Source: Corythucha ciliata
Lineage: Eukaryota; Arthropoda; Insecta; Hemiptera; Tingidae
Direction: 5' to 3'
Length of the DNA stretch: 64,000 nucleotides
Assembly (NCBI GenBank): GCA_038030265.1
Contig: CM075942.1
Coordinates: 43,118,751 to 43,182,750 of the forward strand
A program made the translations under genes and the position numbers. Of this stretch, positions 47,325 through 59,030 are shown piece by piece; within the stretch, counting starts at the first letter, position 1; each line of letters starts with the position of its first letter. The notes beneath the pieces are model-generated. The model ran no database searches. It was not told the DNA's origin and was given only the letters and a program-made list of their open reading frames with translations.

Positions 47325-47765
47325 AATAACGACACAGGTTTTTAGACGACGAATTTTAAGCTAAATCGGCTACATCGGCCATAAAATTGCGTATTCACAC
47401 TATTCAGTGCAGAAACTTGGAAGGAAAGAGCTAGAGAACGCCATGAAATGTTACTTTTCCCTCAGAACCAAAAAAATGCTCATTTTATAATCACATTAAA
47501 ATATAATTATGGTAGGGTTAGGCCTTTCAAAGCCCAAATTTTGTGCATTTTGCTCCCAAAGAACCAAATTTCCACAGTTTTATTACCAAACAAGGTGCCA
47601 ACCAGAAAGAGGAAACAGTTGATTCCAGAGTCACATTCCTCTTCTTTAAGAATCATGACCCTAAAGAATTATATTGTCTAGATTAAATGGCTGATTGACA
47701 GTTTTCACTCCTTTAAGCCCAAATTAGGAGATTTGGCCTTCGAAAAATCAATCATGAAAGATCGA

Positions 47766-48880
47766 CAACACTCAAAATGTACGAAAGATGTCCAAGGGAA
47801 CGACAGAGCCCACGGATATTTTTTACAATCGCGTCAAGCGCAGGCAAACGTTACCACTTTGGGAAGCGCGTAAGCAGAACAATCGGGCGTGTCCCCCACT
47901 AATCAACCGATTTCGTATGAGAGATATCTGGCAGACATAGATCGGCCGATTTCGAACCGGGCGTCGCCCCTTAACGCAACGATTTTAACCGCCGAAACTT
48001 CACTGAACATGTATTTTCTATTATTTTTATCATACGTATGGGTTAAGCTTTTTGCTCTCTCTACTAGTTTTCTAACTTCATATCTGCCACCGATCTCAAA
48101 TATCTTTCGAACCCGACCGATAAATGAAATCTGTCAGATTTTTTCCCGCAACAGATCTCAATCTGCCAGATGTGCCCCCACTAACGGGCAGATTTGATCG
48201 GGTAACATATATCGGTTGCAGATAACTTTTGTACGTCAAGGGGCACCACGACCGATCTCATCGTTTGCTCTAGATCGTTAACGATATCTGTTGAAAATAT
48301 CGGCCGATCAAATCTGTCATAATTATCTGCCCGTGTATGGGCCACTATTCGAGAACCAATTCGACTTGGTGTACTTGGGGCTAAAGAGATGAGGGGAAAA
48401 ATTCACGCGTATCTAGAAATAAATAAATAATTTATTACGCAAAACATAAAAACTAAGAATTGACGGTATACAAAATATCACAACATTACACTTTTCATTT
48501 CACAAGAAAAAGATTCGTGAATGACCAGAGGAACAATTTTTCATTATTATATAAAACTAGGTGCTTTTAATCGACTTCCTCCACGGTAGGCCCAGAGCGA
48601 GCGCCAAACCCTCCAGCCTGTTGACCACAGCTGCCCGCTGCACCGTTGCCCCCGTGCAGTTTGGTCATGTAGGGGGAACAAGTCTTTTGAAGTTCTGTCA
48701 ACTTGTGCTGGTACTCCTCTTTGTCAGCGAGCGAGTTATTTTCGAGCCATTTGAGGGCTTCGTCGCACTTGTCTCGAACCGATGACCTGTCGCTGTCGGA
48801 CAAGCGATCCGCTGGTGCCTCGTCAACAGCCTGTTTGATTTGGAAGACGTAGGCCTCCAGTTGGTTTCGAGCGGCGATTC
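47766..48880. repeat. Inverted duplication arm A (3' part of Hsp70 plus flank)
   Basis: 1115 bp complementary to 58025-59140 with about 99 percent visible agreement; the differences are single bases and one homopolymer length change. The match ends abruptly at GCGGCGATTC (48880), where the array unit begins, and at 47766, beyond which flanks are unrelated. It contains the 3' coding end of Hsp70, its polyadenylation signal and a MITE-like segment. Confidence 0.9.
48567..48880 (-). pseudogene. Truncated Hsp70 copy, last 104 codons
   Basis: The frame is intact from the break at 48880 to the stop at 48567-48569, including the terminal EEVD that binds TPR co-chaperones, but it has lost the ATPase domain, the linker and most of the substrate-binding domain. 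It has no promoter: the sequence before it is array DNA. The 3' flank matches genomic sequence beyond the polyadenylation signal and there is no A-tail, so it arose by DNA duplication and not from mRNA. Retention of the open frame reflects recent origin and is not evidence of function. Confidence 0.85.
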
Positions 48881-50010
48881 TTAGGAGGGTTACTGACGTG
48901 AAAACACGCTATTTACACGTTGAAACTACAAAACGTTTCCTACAAGTCGTTGTCCAAACGGATGTTGTCCGACCGTCCATTTTTGAAATACAGCCCTTCA
49001 GAAAATGTCAATTTTTCCATACAATTGATAGTCCATTCAATTGGAGCTCTGGAAAGCCTTTGAGGACAAACGTATAGACGTTTTTTCCTCAATGGATTTA
49101 TGTGTCTTTGGGGGTGCTGTATCCGAATCTGAATTTCGCCTACAAAAAATCGGTCGGCTTCACATCGAAAATCGCAAAAAAAAAATCTGGAAATTTTCCG
49201 ACTTTTTCTACTCAATTGATTATATCTCTGGAACTATGTACTTTTCGATGATGGCGCTCCTTTGCATTTTTTAAATTGACTAAATTTGTTGCAATTTATG
49301 CCCAATTGTATCTCTGTACGACCAATAGTTCTTGAGATTTTGGAAGATTCGTCTTTGAAGGAAAAGGTATAAATCAAAATTACACTTTTTCGCTTTTTTA
49401 AGACATAATAGAAAATAATTAAACATTAGTTCGGCTAGTTGCAACATGACAAAAATACCTGTAACTCGGAAACGAAGCGTTTGCGGCCCTATATACGTTC
49501 ATGTGATTAATTTGCTTCGCCCTCGTTAGTACTACGACTGGTTGAAAAAATCCTGATCATTTCTCCTGAAACACCCTGTATATATTTAGCGTATACAAAT
49601 ATTACATTGAATTTCGGGTCCCTGAGAAATAAAGAATGGAAGGGGATAAGTGTGACAAAAAAAAATTGGGTGAAAGTGCACCTCATTTGCGACCGAAATC
49701 ACCAAATACACCATGGTCCGAAAATCAAAACCCTTCGAGATAAGATTTTTCTAACGATGTTTAAGGCTTACATAATTTTTTTAAAAAAATAACTGCGAGA
49801 AACTCGCATTCAATTTGAATTTTTGCAACATACGGTGATGAATTCGAAAGAGCACACTATTTTCTGTCATGATTGGTCATTTTCGATAGACGTTAACTAT
49901 TTTATATGCCCTTCAATGCGGCTCAAAGTCGTGAAAATCGGAGGTTTTATTTATTTCGAAAAAAGTCAGCCCCCGTTTGTCAACACTAAATCTGAGGACA
50001 ACCCTGAGTG
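48881..50010. repeat. Array unit R1 (head and most of the tail)
   Basis: It starts TTAGGAGGGTTACTGACGTG directly at the Hsp70 break. The order of blocks equals units R2 and R3. It contains an internal transposon end, ACACCCTGTATATAT, at 49571. The unit is interrupted at about 50010 by the S units; a further tail piece reappears at 50550-50770. Confidence 0.85.
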
Positions 50011-50018
50011 GAATCTGA

Positions 50019-50541
50019 GTGGAAGTAAGTGTGTGGTCTTGTTAGCACGATATCTCTCAAAGAAATCAGTTTTGCGGAACGCGCTTTCACACAAAAATCA
50101 GAAGCCATAAGACCCCGGTCGGTATTGCATTTGGGCCAAATCGGTTGAGCTGGAGGGGGGGAAATTAGGGGTTGAAATGGTCAAAAAATCACTATAAATC
50201 ACCAGTTGATTCTAGAAGCATCATATTCGGTACGTATACTCCCTGTTAGAGTAGCCTTTGATTCCCATTTTAATTTTTTGAAAAAGTCGAAGGGGAGGGG
50301 GTGTTGCCCCCAGTGTGGAAGTAAGTGTGTGGTCTTGTTAGCACGATATCTCTCAAAGAAATCAGTTTTGCGGAACGCGCTTTCACACAAAAATCAGAAG
50401 CCATAAGACCCCGGTCGGTATTGCATTTGGGCCAAATCGGTTGAGCTGGAGGGGGGGAAATTAGGGGTTGAAATGGTCAAAAAATCACTATAAATCACCA
50501 GTTGATTCTAGAAGCATCATATTCGGTACGTATACTCCGGT
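50019..50541. repeat. Two direct S units
   Basis: GTGGAAGTAAGTGTGTGGTC begins S1 (50019-50318) and again S2 (50319-50541). They are identical over their common 220 bp (to GGTACGTATACTCC). Small frames here are repeat-derived. Confidence 0.85.
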
Positions 50542-50549
50542 TTTAGGGA

Positions 50550-50770
50550 GGTTTTATTTATTTCGAAAAAAGTCAGCCCCCGTTTGTCAACACTAAATCT
50601 GAGGACAACCCGTGATTCAGAAAAACATCTTCAAAGTGTCCTTTACAAAAATATTCATGAGCGTTTTCTTATTTGATTGGCAAGCTTTCGTCAGAAATGA
50701 CCATTTTTTAGAAAAAAATGATGTTTTTTCTCTTCAAAATCGATTGTTTTGACCTGAAAAATTCGATCAA
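50550..50770. repeat. R unit tail fragment
   Basis: GAGGTTTTATTTATTTCGAA to GACCTGAAAAATTCGA matches the tail of R2 at 52714-52932. It repeats about 60 bp already present at the end of R1 (49941-50010), showing that the S insertion duplicated or copied its surroundings. Confidence 0.8.
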
Positions 50771-51117
50771 TCATTGTGATTTTAAGAGGCTAAAAAGGTA
50801 TAAAAAAAATTCGCTCCGGCTTATCATCTTTTGCCATCTTACTACAGATTTGTTTCATTAAGCCGAACTTCTTCCTCTATTTTCACCACCCTCTCTTCAA
50901 AATGTCGAAAAGTTTCGGTAGTTTTCCAAGGGCTTTGTAATATTAAATTTTTGTGCCGTATTTAATGATACCTAAACGAGTGAATTTAAGCTTTTTCTTT
51001 TTGAAATTTCATCCCCCATTTCACCCTCCCCCATCAAAGTATTCGATAAATCTCAATGGGACCCAGGGCTTTCGTTACATTAAATTATTGAGTCGAATTT
51101 TAGAGCGCTAAGATGAA
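50771..51117. other. Unique spacer within the array
   Basis: About 350 bp with no match noticed elsewhere in the window and no coding frame. Confidence 0.45.
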
Positions 51118-51650
51118 CTAGTGAAGTTCAACGCTATTTTTGCACTTCCACACCGGAAGGACCATCCCCACCACCTTGACTTTTTCGAAAAATTAAAATG
51201 GGAATCAAAGGCTACTCTAACATGGAGTATAGAGAATCTAATGCTTCTAGAATCAACTGGTGAATTACAGTGATTTATTGACAATTTAACCCCTATTTTT
51301 CCCCCTCCACCTTGACAGATTTCGCCCAAATGCAATACCGACCTGGGTCTTATGACTACTGATTTTTGTGCCAAAGCGCGTTCCGCTAAATTGATTTCTT
51401 CGAGAGTTATCGTGCTAACAAGACCACATGCTTACTTCCACTCCGGGGGCAACACCCCCTCCCCTTCGACTTTTTCAAAACATTAAAATGGGAATCAAAG
51501 GCTACTCTAACAGGGAGTATACGTACCGAATATGATGCTTCTAGAATCAACTGGTGATTTATAGTGATTTTTTGACCATTTCAACCCCTAATTTCCCCCC
51601 CTCCAGCTCAACCGATTGGCCCAAATGCAATACCGACCGGGGTCTTATAG
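51118..51650. repeat. Two S units in inverted orientation
   Basis: The complement of the S unit occurs at about 51130-51440 (diverged) and 51430-51650 (closer match, with ACTCCGGGGGCAACACCCCC). It ends at GGTCTTATAG, immediately followed by the start of R2. Confidence 0.8.
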
Positions 51651-52982
51651 CTTCTTAGGAGGGTTACTGACGTGAAAACACGCTATTTACACGTTGAAAC
51701 TACAAAACGTTTCCTACAAGTCGTTGTCCAAACGGATGTTGTCCGACCGTCCATTTTTGAAATACAGCCCTTCAGAAAATGTCAATTTTTCCATACAATT
51801 GATAGTCCATTCAATTGGAGCTCTGGAAAGCCTTTGAGGACAAACGTATAGACGTTTTTTCCTCAATGGATTTATGTGTCTTTGGGGGTGCTGTATCCGA
51901 ATCTGAATTTCGCCTACAAAAAATCGGTCGGCTTCACATCGAAAATCGCAACAAAAAAATCTGGAAATTTTCCGACTTTTTCTACTCAATTGATTATATC
52001 TCTGGAACTATGTACTTTTCGATGATGGCGCTCCTTTGCATTTTTTAAATTGACTAAATTTGTTGCAATTTATGCCCAATTGTATCTCTGTACGACCAAT
52101 AGTTCTTGAGATTTTGGAAGATTCGTCTTTGAAGGAAAAGGTATAAATCAAAATTACACTTTTTCGCTTTTTTAAGACATAATAGAAAATAATTAAACAT
52201 TAGTTCGGCTAGTTGCAACATGACAAAAATACCTGTAACTCGGAAACGAAGCGTTTGCGGCCCTATATACGTTCATGTGATTAATTTGCTTCGCCCTCGT
52301 TAGTACTACGACTGGTTGAAAAAATCCTGATCATTTCTCCTGAAACACCCTGTATATATTTAGCGTATACACATATTACATTGAATTTCGGGTCCCTGAG
52401 AAATAAAGAATGGAAGGGGATAAGTGTGACAAAAAAAAATTGGGTGAAAGTGCACCTCATTTGCGACCGAAATCACCAAATACACCATGGTCCGAAAATC
52501 AAAACCCTTCGAGATAAGATTTTTCTAACGATGTTTAAGGCTTACATAATTTTTTAAAAAAATAACTGCGAGAAACTCGCATTCAATTTGAATTTTTGCA
52601 ACATACGGTGATGAATTCGAAAGAGCACACTATTTTCTGTCATGATTGGTCATTTTCGATAGACGTTAACTATTTTATATGCCCTTCAATGCGGCTCAAA
52701 GTCGTGAAAATCGGAGGTTTTATTTATTTCGAAAAAAGTCAGCCCCCGTTTGTCAACACTAAATCTGAGGACAACCCGTGATTCAGAAAAACATCTTCAA
52801 AGTGTCCTTTACAAAAATATTCATGAGCGTTTTCTTATTTGATTGGCAAGCTTTCGTCAGAAATGACCATTTTTTAGAAAAAAATGATGTTTTTTCTCTT
52901 CAAAATCGATTGTTTTGACATGAAAAATTCGACCCCCACCTCTTTTTCTCAGAATCGTTTGCCCATTTTTCAATAATTATAG
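51651..52982. repeat. Array unit R2, complete (1332 bp)
   Basis: Runs from CTTCTTAGGAGGGTTACTGA to TTTCAATAATTATAG. Nearly identical to R1 over the shared part and to R3 in the head. The second half is the version also found, strongly diverged, at 34345-34880. Confidence 0.9.
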
Positions 52983-54318
52983 CTTCTTAGGAGGGTTACT
53001 GACGTGAAAACACGCTATTTACACGTTGAAACTACAAAACGTTTCCTACAAGTCGTTGTCCAAACGGATGTTGTCCGACCGTCCATTTTTGAAATACAGC
53101 CCTTCAGAAAATGTCAATTTTTCCATACAATTGATAGTCCATTCAATTGGAGCTCTGGAAAGCCTTTGAGGACAAACGTATAGACGTTTTTTCCTCAATG
53201 GATTTATGTGTCTTTGGGGGTGCTGTATCCGAATCTGAATTTCGCCTACAAAAAATCGGTCGGCTTCACATCGAAAATCGCAAAAAAAAATCTGGAAATT
53301 TTCCGACTTTTTCTACTCAATTGATTATATCTCTGGAACTATGTACTTTTCGATGATGGCGCTCCTTTGCATTTTTTAAATTGACTAAATTTGTTGCAAT
53401 TTATGCCCAATTGTATCTCTGTACGACCAATAGTTCTTGAGATTTTGGAAGATTCGTCTTTGAAGGAAAAGGTATAAATCAAAATTACACTTTTTCGCTT
53501 TTTTAAGACATAATAGAAAATAATTAAACATTAGTTCGGCTAGTTGCAACATGACAAAAATACCTGTAACTCGGAAACGAAGCGTTTGCGGCCCTATATA
53601 CGTTCATGTGATTAATTTGCTTCGCCCTCGTTAGTACTACGACTGGTTGAAAAAATCCTGATCATTTCTCCTGAAACACCCTGTATATATTTAGCGTATA
53701 CAAATATTACATTGAATTTCGGGTCCCTGAGAAATAAAGAATGGAAGGGGATAAGTGTGACAAAAAAAAATTGGGTGAAAGTGCACCTCATTTGCGACCG
53801 AAATCACCAAATACACCATGGTCCGAAAATCAAAACCCTTCGAGATAAGATTTTTCTAACGATGTTTAAGGCTTACATCATTTTTTTAAACTAACGCCGT
53901 GTAACTCGCATTCAATTTGAATTTTTGCAACTTTTGGTGATGGATTCGGGAAGAGCACACCATGTTCTGTCAGGATTAGCCATTTTCGATAGACGTTAAC
54001 TATTTCATGTGCTCTTAAATGCGGCTCAAAGTCGTGCAAATCGGGGAATTTATTTTTTTCAAAAGAAGTCAGTCCCCGTTTGTCCGCACTAAATCTGATT
54101 GTACGGACAACCGGTGATTCAGAAAAGCATCTTCCAGGTGTCCTTTACAAAAATAGGCATAAGCGTTTTCTTATTTGATTGGCAAGCTTTCGTCAGAAAT
54201 GACCATTTTTTAGAAAAAAATGATGTTTTTTCTCTTCAAAATCGATTGTTTTGACCTGAAAAATTCGACCCCCACCTCTTTTTCTCAGAATCGTTTGCCC
54301 ATTTTTCAATAATTATAG
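52983..54318. repeat. Array unit R3, complete (1336 bp)
   Basis: Head identical to R2 apart from A-run length. The tail from about 53876 follows a different version (ACTAACGCCGTGTAACTCGC, then GATGGATTCGGGAAGAGCAC), which is also the version present in inverted form at 55450-55560. Confidence 0.9.
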
Positions 54319-54780
54319 CTTCTTAGGAGGGTTACTGACGTGAAAACACGCTATTTACACGTTGAAACTACAAAACGTTTCCTACAAGTCGTTGTCCAAA
54401 CGGATGTTGTCCGACCGTCCATTTTTGAAATACAGCCCTTCAGAAAATGTCAATTTTTCCATACAATTGATAGTCCATTCAATTGGAGCTCTGGAAAGCC
54501 TTTGAGGACAAACGTATAGACGTTTTTTCCTCAATGGATTTATGTGTCTTTGGGGGTGCTGTATCCGAATCTGAATTTCGCCTACAAAAAATCGGTCGGC
54601 TTCACATCGAAAATCGCAAAAAAAAATCTGGAAATTTTCCGACTTTTTCTACTCAATTGATTATATCTCTGGAACTATGTACTTTTCGATGATGGCGCTC
54701 CTTTGCATTTTTTAAATTGACTAAATTTGTTGCAATTTATGCCCAATTGTATCTCTGTACGACCAATAGTTCTTGAGATT
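54319..54780. repeat. Array unit R4, truncated head
   Basis: Follows R3 in direct order for 462 bp to TTCTTGAGATT, then switches to the inverted strand at 54781. Confidence 0.9.
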
Positions 54781-55709
54781 TAATCAATTGAGTAGAAAAA
54801 GTCGGAAAATTTCCAGATTTTTTTTTGCGATTTTCGATGTGAAGCCGACCGATTTTTTGTAGGCGAAATTCAGATTCGGATACAGCACCCCCAAAGACAC
54901 ATAAATCCATTGAGGAAAAAACGTCTATACGTTTGTCCTCAAAGGCTTTCCAGAGCTCCAATTGAATGGACTATCAATTGTATGGAAAAATTGACATTTT
55001 CTGAAGGGCTGTATTTCAAAAATGGACGGTCGGACAACATCCGTTTGGACAACGACTTGTAGGAAACGTTTTGTAGTTTCAACGTGTAAATAGCGTGTTT
55101 TCACGTCAGTAACCCTCCTAAGAAGCTATAATTATTGAAAAATGGGCAAACGATTCTGAGAAAAAGAGGTGGGGGTCGAATTTTTCATGTCAAAACAATC
55201 GATTTTGAAGAGAAAAGACATCATTTTTTTTCTAAAAAATGGTCATTTCTGACGAAAGCTTGCCAATCAAATAAGAAAACGGTTATGCCTATTTTTGTAA
55301 AGGACACCTGGAAGATGCTTTTCTGAATCACGGGTTGTCCGTACAATCAGATTTAGTGTGGACAAACGGGGACTGACTTCTTTTGAAAAAAATAAATTCC
55401 CCGATTTGCACGACTTTGAGCCGCATTGAAGAGCACATAAAATAGTTAACGTCTATCGAAAATGGCTAATCCTGACAGAACATGGTGTGCTCTTCCCGAA
55501 TCCATCACCAAAAGTTGCAAAAATTCAAATTGAATGCGAGTTTCACGGCGTTAGTTTAAAAAAATGATGTAAGCCTTAAAAATCGCTAGAAAAATCATAT
55601 ATCTCGAAGGGTTTTGATTTTCGGACCATGGTGTATATGGTGATTTCGGTCGCAAATGAGACCTACTAACAACCAAAAATTTGTGTCACACTTATCCCCT
55701 TCCACCCTG
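54781..55709. repeat. Inverted R unit closing the array
   Basis: The complement of 53742-54663, with a 117-bp spacer (54664-54780) between the arms. Ends TTATCCCCTTCCACCCTG at 55709, followed by TA, so this side looks like a genuine transposon terminus (CAGGGTGGAAGGGGATAA); the matching position on the left arm reads AAGAATGGAAGG and has lost it. Confidence 0.9.
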
Positions 55710-56140
55710 TATAATAGAGGTATTTAATCAAAATGCTAAACCTCGTATTTATTACTGCTAAATGATTCGGGAATTTATTTATACGAGGGCTTTTTCACAA
55801 AAGTTCACGATATTATTTCAATATTATATTGAGTATACGAGTCCTGTTTCCACTTACACTTTCTAACAAAGCGCATACCGTATATTATTCTCATGTTTTT
55901 TTTTGTTCGTTTATTATTCTAAGGTAGTACATAGAGACTTGTGGAAATGGGGTGATTGCTTGTGTGACTTTTTTGAATGTCTAGTTTTTTTCTTGAAAGA
56001 GTGCGTGATACGTCACATTGATTCCTAGTCTTTAAGTAAAAATAACTATTCAATTGTATCCAAGAATTACTTTAAATTCGAATGCGTAGCGTGTTGTGAG
56101 GGTAATTATTTTTAAACGTCTGTCAAACTCAGCTGGGTCT
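55710..56140. other. Unique sequence between array and Hsp70 promoter
   Basis: No gene or repeat seen. Confidence 0.4.
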
Positions 56141-56247
56141 AGAAGTTTCCCGCAATTCGGAGAAAGGGGCTGGGTGTCCGACCAATGAGCGAGCAGTTCT
56201 AGGTCATTCCCGAGGAGACAGCCAATGAGAGCAATAGGGAACATTCT
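56141..56247 (+). promoter_or_regulatory. Hsp70 heat-shock elements and CCAAT boxes
   Basis: Two perfect nGAAnnTTCn sites, AGAAGTTTCC (56141-56150) and GGAACATTCT (56238-56247), are the binding pattern of heat-shock factor trimers. Additional GAA/TTC pentamers surround them (CAATTCGGAGAAAG after the first, ACGTTCTCAG after the second). CCAAT boxes at 56182-56186 and 56222-56226 lie between. This arrangement predicts heat-inducible expression. Confidence 0.8.
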
Positions 56248-56274
56248 ACCACGTTCTCAGTTCATCGACCTTGT

Positions 56275-56281
56275 TATAAAA
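56275..56281 (+). promoter_or_regulatory. Hsp70 TATA box
   Basis: TATAAAA, 28 bases after the proximal heat-shock element, predicts a start near 56305 and a leader of about 120 bases that becomes A-rich before the ATG, as in other inducible hsp70 genes. Confidence 0.8.
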
Positions 56282-56427
56282 GCCGGTGAGTGGCTTCAGG
56301 GCGGTTAGTTGAAATACTGAATTTATCTAAAGCGGAATAGAATTATTGCGTTTATCCAAGCGCTTTGCTTAATTGAAACTGCGATTGTTGTGTTGTTACG
56401 AGTTTGAAAAATAGTGAGAGAGGAAAA

Positions 56428-58338
56428 ATGCCTGCAATTGGAATTGATCTGGGTACGACGTATTCGTGCGTTGGCGTCTGGCAACACGGTAAAGTGGAGA
56501 TCATCGCCAATGACCAGGGAAACAGAACGACACCCAGCTACGTGGCTTTCACAGACACGGAACGGTTGATCGGCGATGCTGCCAAGAACCAAGTGGCGAT
56601 GAACCCTCAGAACACGGTGTTCGACGCAAAACGGCTCATCGGACGCAAGTACGATGACCCGAAAATCCAGGACGACTTGAAACACTGGCCGTTCAAAGTG
56701 ATCAATGACTGCTCGAAGCCTAAGATACAGGTGGAGTACAAGGGCGAGGCGAAGAAGTTTGCCCCTGAGGAGATCAGCTCGATGGTTTTGACCAAGATGA
56801 AAGAGACGGCTGAAGCATACTTGGGTTGCTCCGTCAAAGACGCTGTAGTCACTGTGCCGGCCTATTTCAACGATTCCCAACGTCAGGCCACCAAGGACGC
56901 TGGAGCTATCGCTGGGCTGAACGTTCTGAGAATAATCAATGAGCCTACCGCTGCGGCACTAGCCTACGGACTGGATAAGAACTTGAAAGGTGAGCGAAAT
57001 GTGCTTATTTTTGACCTGGGCGGCGGTACTTTCGACGTATCGGTGCTCACCATCGACGAGGGGTCACTGTTTGAAGTCAAGTCAACGGCCGGAGACACTC
57101 ACTTGGGCGGCGAGGACTTTGACAACCGGCTAGTCAATCATTTGGCCGAGGAGTTCAAGAGGAAGTACAGGAAAGACATTAAGAACAATCCTAGAGCCCT
57201 GCGAAGGTTGAGAACCGCAGCAGAGCGAGCCAAAAGAACGCTGTCGTCGAGCACCGAGGCCTCCATCGAAATCGACGCTCTTTTCGAAGGCGTCGACTTT
57301 TACACCAAAGTGTCAAGAGCTCGATTCGAAGAACTGTGCGCTGACCTATTCAGAGCGACGCTTCAGCCCGTGGAGAAGGCATTGAACGACGCCAAACTGG
57401 ACAAGAGTTCAATCCACGACGTCGTCCTTGTTGGTGGTTCGACCCGAATCCCCAAAGTTCAGAGCCTTCTGCAAAACTTCTTCAACGGTAAACAACTGAA
57501 CCTTTCGATCAATCCTGACGAGGCAGTTGCCTATGGGGCCGCCGTTCAAGCGGCAGTTCTGAGCGGTGATCAAAGCTCACAGATTCAGGATGTTCTACTG
57601 GTCGACGTCACACCGCTCTCCCTGGGTATTGAGACTGCCGGCGGCGTCATGGCCAAGATAGTCGAGAGAAACGCGAGGATTCCTTGCAAACAGAGCCAAA
57701 CTTTCACCACCTACGCAGACAATCAACCGGCGGTCACGATCCAAGTGTTCGAGGGTGAGCGAGCGATGACCAAAGACAACAACCTGCTGGGAACGTTTGA
57801 TCTCACGGGCATTCCACCTGCTCCGCGGGGCGTCCCCAAAATCGAGGTCACCTTTGACTTGGACGCCAACGGTATATTGAACGTCTCTGCAAAAGATAGC
57901 AGCTCCGGTAAAGAGAAACACATCGTCATCAAGAACGACAAGGGTCGCCTCTCAAAAGAGGAGATCGAAAGAATGGTCAATGAGGCGGAGCGGTACAAGG
58001 CCGAGGATGACGCTCAACGAGATCGAATCGCCGCTCGAAACCAACTGGAGGCCTACGTCTTCCAAATCAAACAGGCTGTTGACGAGGCACCAGCGGATCG
58101 CTTGTCCGACAGCGACAGGTCATCGGTTCGAGACAAGTGCGACGAAGCCCTCAAATGGCTCGAAAATAACTCGCTCGCTGACAAAGAGGAGTACCAGCAC
58201 AAGTTGACAGAACTTCAAAAGACTTGTTCCCCCTACATGACCAAACTGCACGGGGGCAACGGTGCAGCGGGCAGCTGTGGTCAACAGGCTGGAGGGTTTG
58301 GCGCTCGCTCTGGGCCTACCGTGGAGGAAGTCGATTAA
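56428..58338 (+). CDS. Hsp70: Cytosolic heat-shock protein 70, intronless, complete
   Basis: This is an ATP-dependent chaperone of 636 residues. Visible signatures are [13 protein letters not shown] (about residue 5), [19 protein letters not shown] (about 195) and [14 protein letters not shown] (about 332) in the nucleotide-binding domain, the linker [13 protein letters not shown], then the substrate-binding domain and a lid ending in a short Gly-rich tail and GPTVEEVD. The terminal EEVD marks the cytosolic/nuclear type, and the lack of an ER signal and KDEL agrees. The ATG at 56428 follows GAGGAAAA; upstream frame extension has no ATG. Absence of introns plus the heat-shock elements fits the inducible class, which must be expressed when splicing fails. 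The last 104 codons lie in the inverted duplication (58025-59140). GC content is much higher than in the flanks. Confidence 0.97.
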   Translation: MPAIGIDLGTTYSCVGVWQHGKVEIIANDQGNRTTPSYVAFTDTERLIGDAAKNQVAMNPQNTVFDAKRLIGRKYDDPKIQDDLKHWPFKVINDCSKPKIQVEYKGEAKKFAPEEISSMVLTKMKETAEAYLGCSVKDAVVTVPAYFNDSQRQATKDAGAIAGLNVLRIINEPTAAALAYGLDKNLKGERNVLIFDLGGGTFDVSVLTIDEGSLFEVKSTAGDTHLGGEDFDNRLVNHLAEEFKRKYRKDIKNNPRALRRLRTAAERAKRTLSSSTEASIEIDALFEGVDFYTKVSRARFEELCADLFRATLQPVEKALNDAKLDKSSIHDVVLVGGSTRIPKVQSLLQNFFNGKQLNLSINPDEAVAYGAAVQAAVLSGDQSSQIQDVLLVDVTPLSLGIETAGGVMAKIVERNARIPCKQSQTFTTYADNQPAVTIQVFEGERAMTKDNNLLGTFDLTGIPPAPRGVPKIEVTFDLDANGILNVSAKDSSSGKEKHIVIKNDKGRLSKEEIERMVNEAERYKAEDDAQRDRIAARNQLEAYVFQIKQAVDEAPADRLSDSDRSSVRDKCDEALKWLENNSLADKEEYQHKLTELQKTCSPYMTKLHGGNGAAGSCGQQAGGFGARSGPTVEEVD

Positions 58339-58468
58339 AAGCACCTAGTTTTATATAATAATGAAAAATTGTTCCTCTGGTCATTCACGAATCTTTTTCT
58401 TGTGAAATGAAAAGTGTAATGTTGTGATATTTTGTATACCGTCAATTCTTAGTTTTTATGTTTTGCGT

Positions 58469-58474
58469 AATAAA
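58469..58474 (+). terminator. Hsp70 polyadenylation signal
   Basis: AATAAA 131 bases after the stop codon, followed by a T-rich stretch. The same signal is present in arm A in inverted form. Confidence 0.75.
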
Positions 58475-58560
58475 TTATTTATTTATTTCTAGATACGCGT
58501 GAATTTTTCCCCTCATCTCTTTAGCCCCAAGTACACCAAGTCGAATTGGTTCTCGAATAG

Positions 58561-59030
58561 TGGCCCATACACGGGCAGATAATTATGACAGATTTGATCG
58601 GCCGATATTTTCAACAGATATCGTTAACGATCTAGAGCAAACGATGAGATCGGTCGTGGTGCCCCTTGACGTACAAAAGTTATCTGCAACCGATATATGT
58701 TACCCGATCAAATCTGCCCGTTAGTGGGGGCACATCTGGCAGATTGAGATCTGTTGCGGGAAAAAATCTGACAGATTTCATTTATCGGTCGGGTTCGAAA
58801 GATATTTGAGATCGGTGGCAGATATGAAGTTAGAAAACTAGTAGAGGGAGCAAAAAGCTTAACCCATACGTATGATAAAAATAATAGAAAATACATGTTC
58901 AGTGAAGTTTCGGCGGTTAAAATCGTTGCGTTAAGGGGCGACGCCCGGTTCGAAATCGGCCGATCTATGTCTGCCAGATATCTCTCATACGAAATCGGTT
59001 GATTAGTGGGGGACACGCCCGATTGTTCTG
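58561..59030. mobile_element. MITE-like segment 3' of Hsp70
   Basis: Several palindromic blocks (ATCGGCCGAT near 58598 and 58956, GATCGGTCGTGG, CAGATATCGTTAACGATCT) and inverted ACGGGCAGAT/ATCTGCCCGT pieces (58573 and 58710) suggest a small transposon. It is present in both arms of the inverted duplication, so it predates it. The ends are not defined well enough to give a target duplication. Confidence 0.45.

Noticed and set aside
48567..48880. Processed (mRNA-derived) Hsp70 pseudogene
   Set aside because: The copy continues hundreds of bases past the polyadenylation signal and has no A-tail, so it is a DNA duplication.
48940..54961. Repeated frame MELWKAFEDKRIDVFSSMDL in several copies
   Set aside because: The copies are conserved only because the DNA repeats are recent; both strands are equally open, starts are non-ATG and no domain is seen.
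56323..56880. 185-codon frame antisense to Hsp70
   Set aside because: A shadow of the GC-rich coding sequence; the sense strand is an unmistakable Hsp70.
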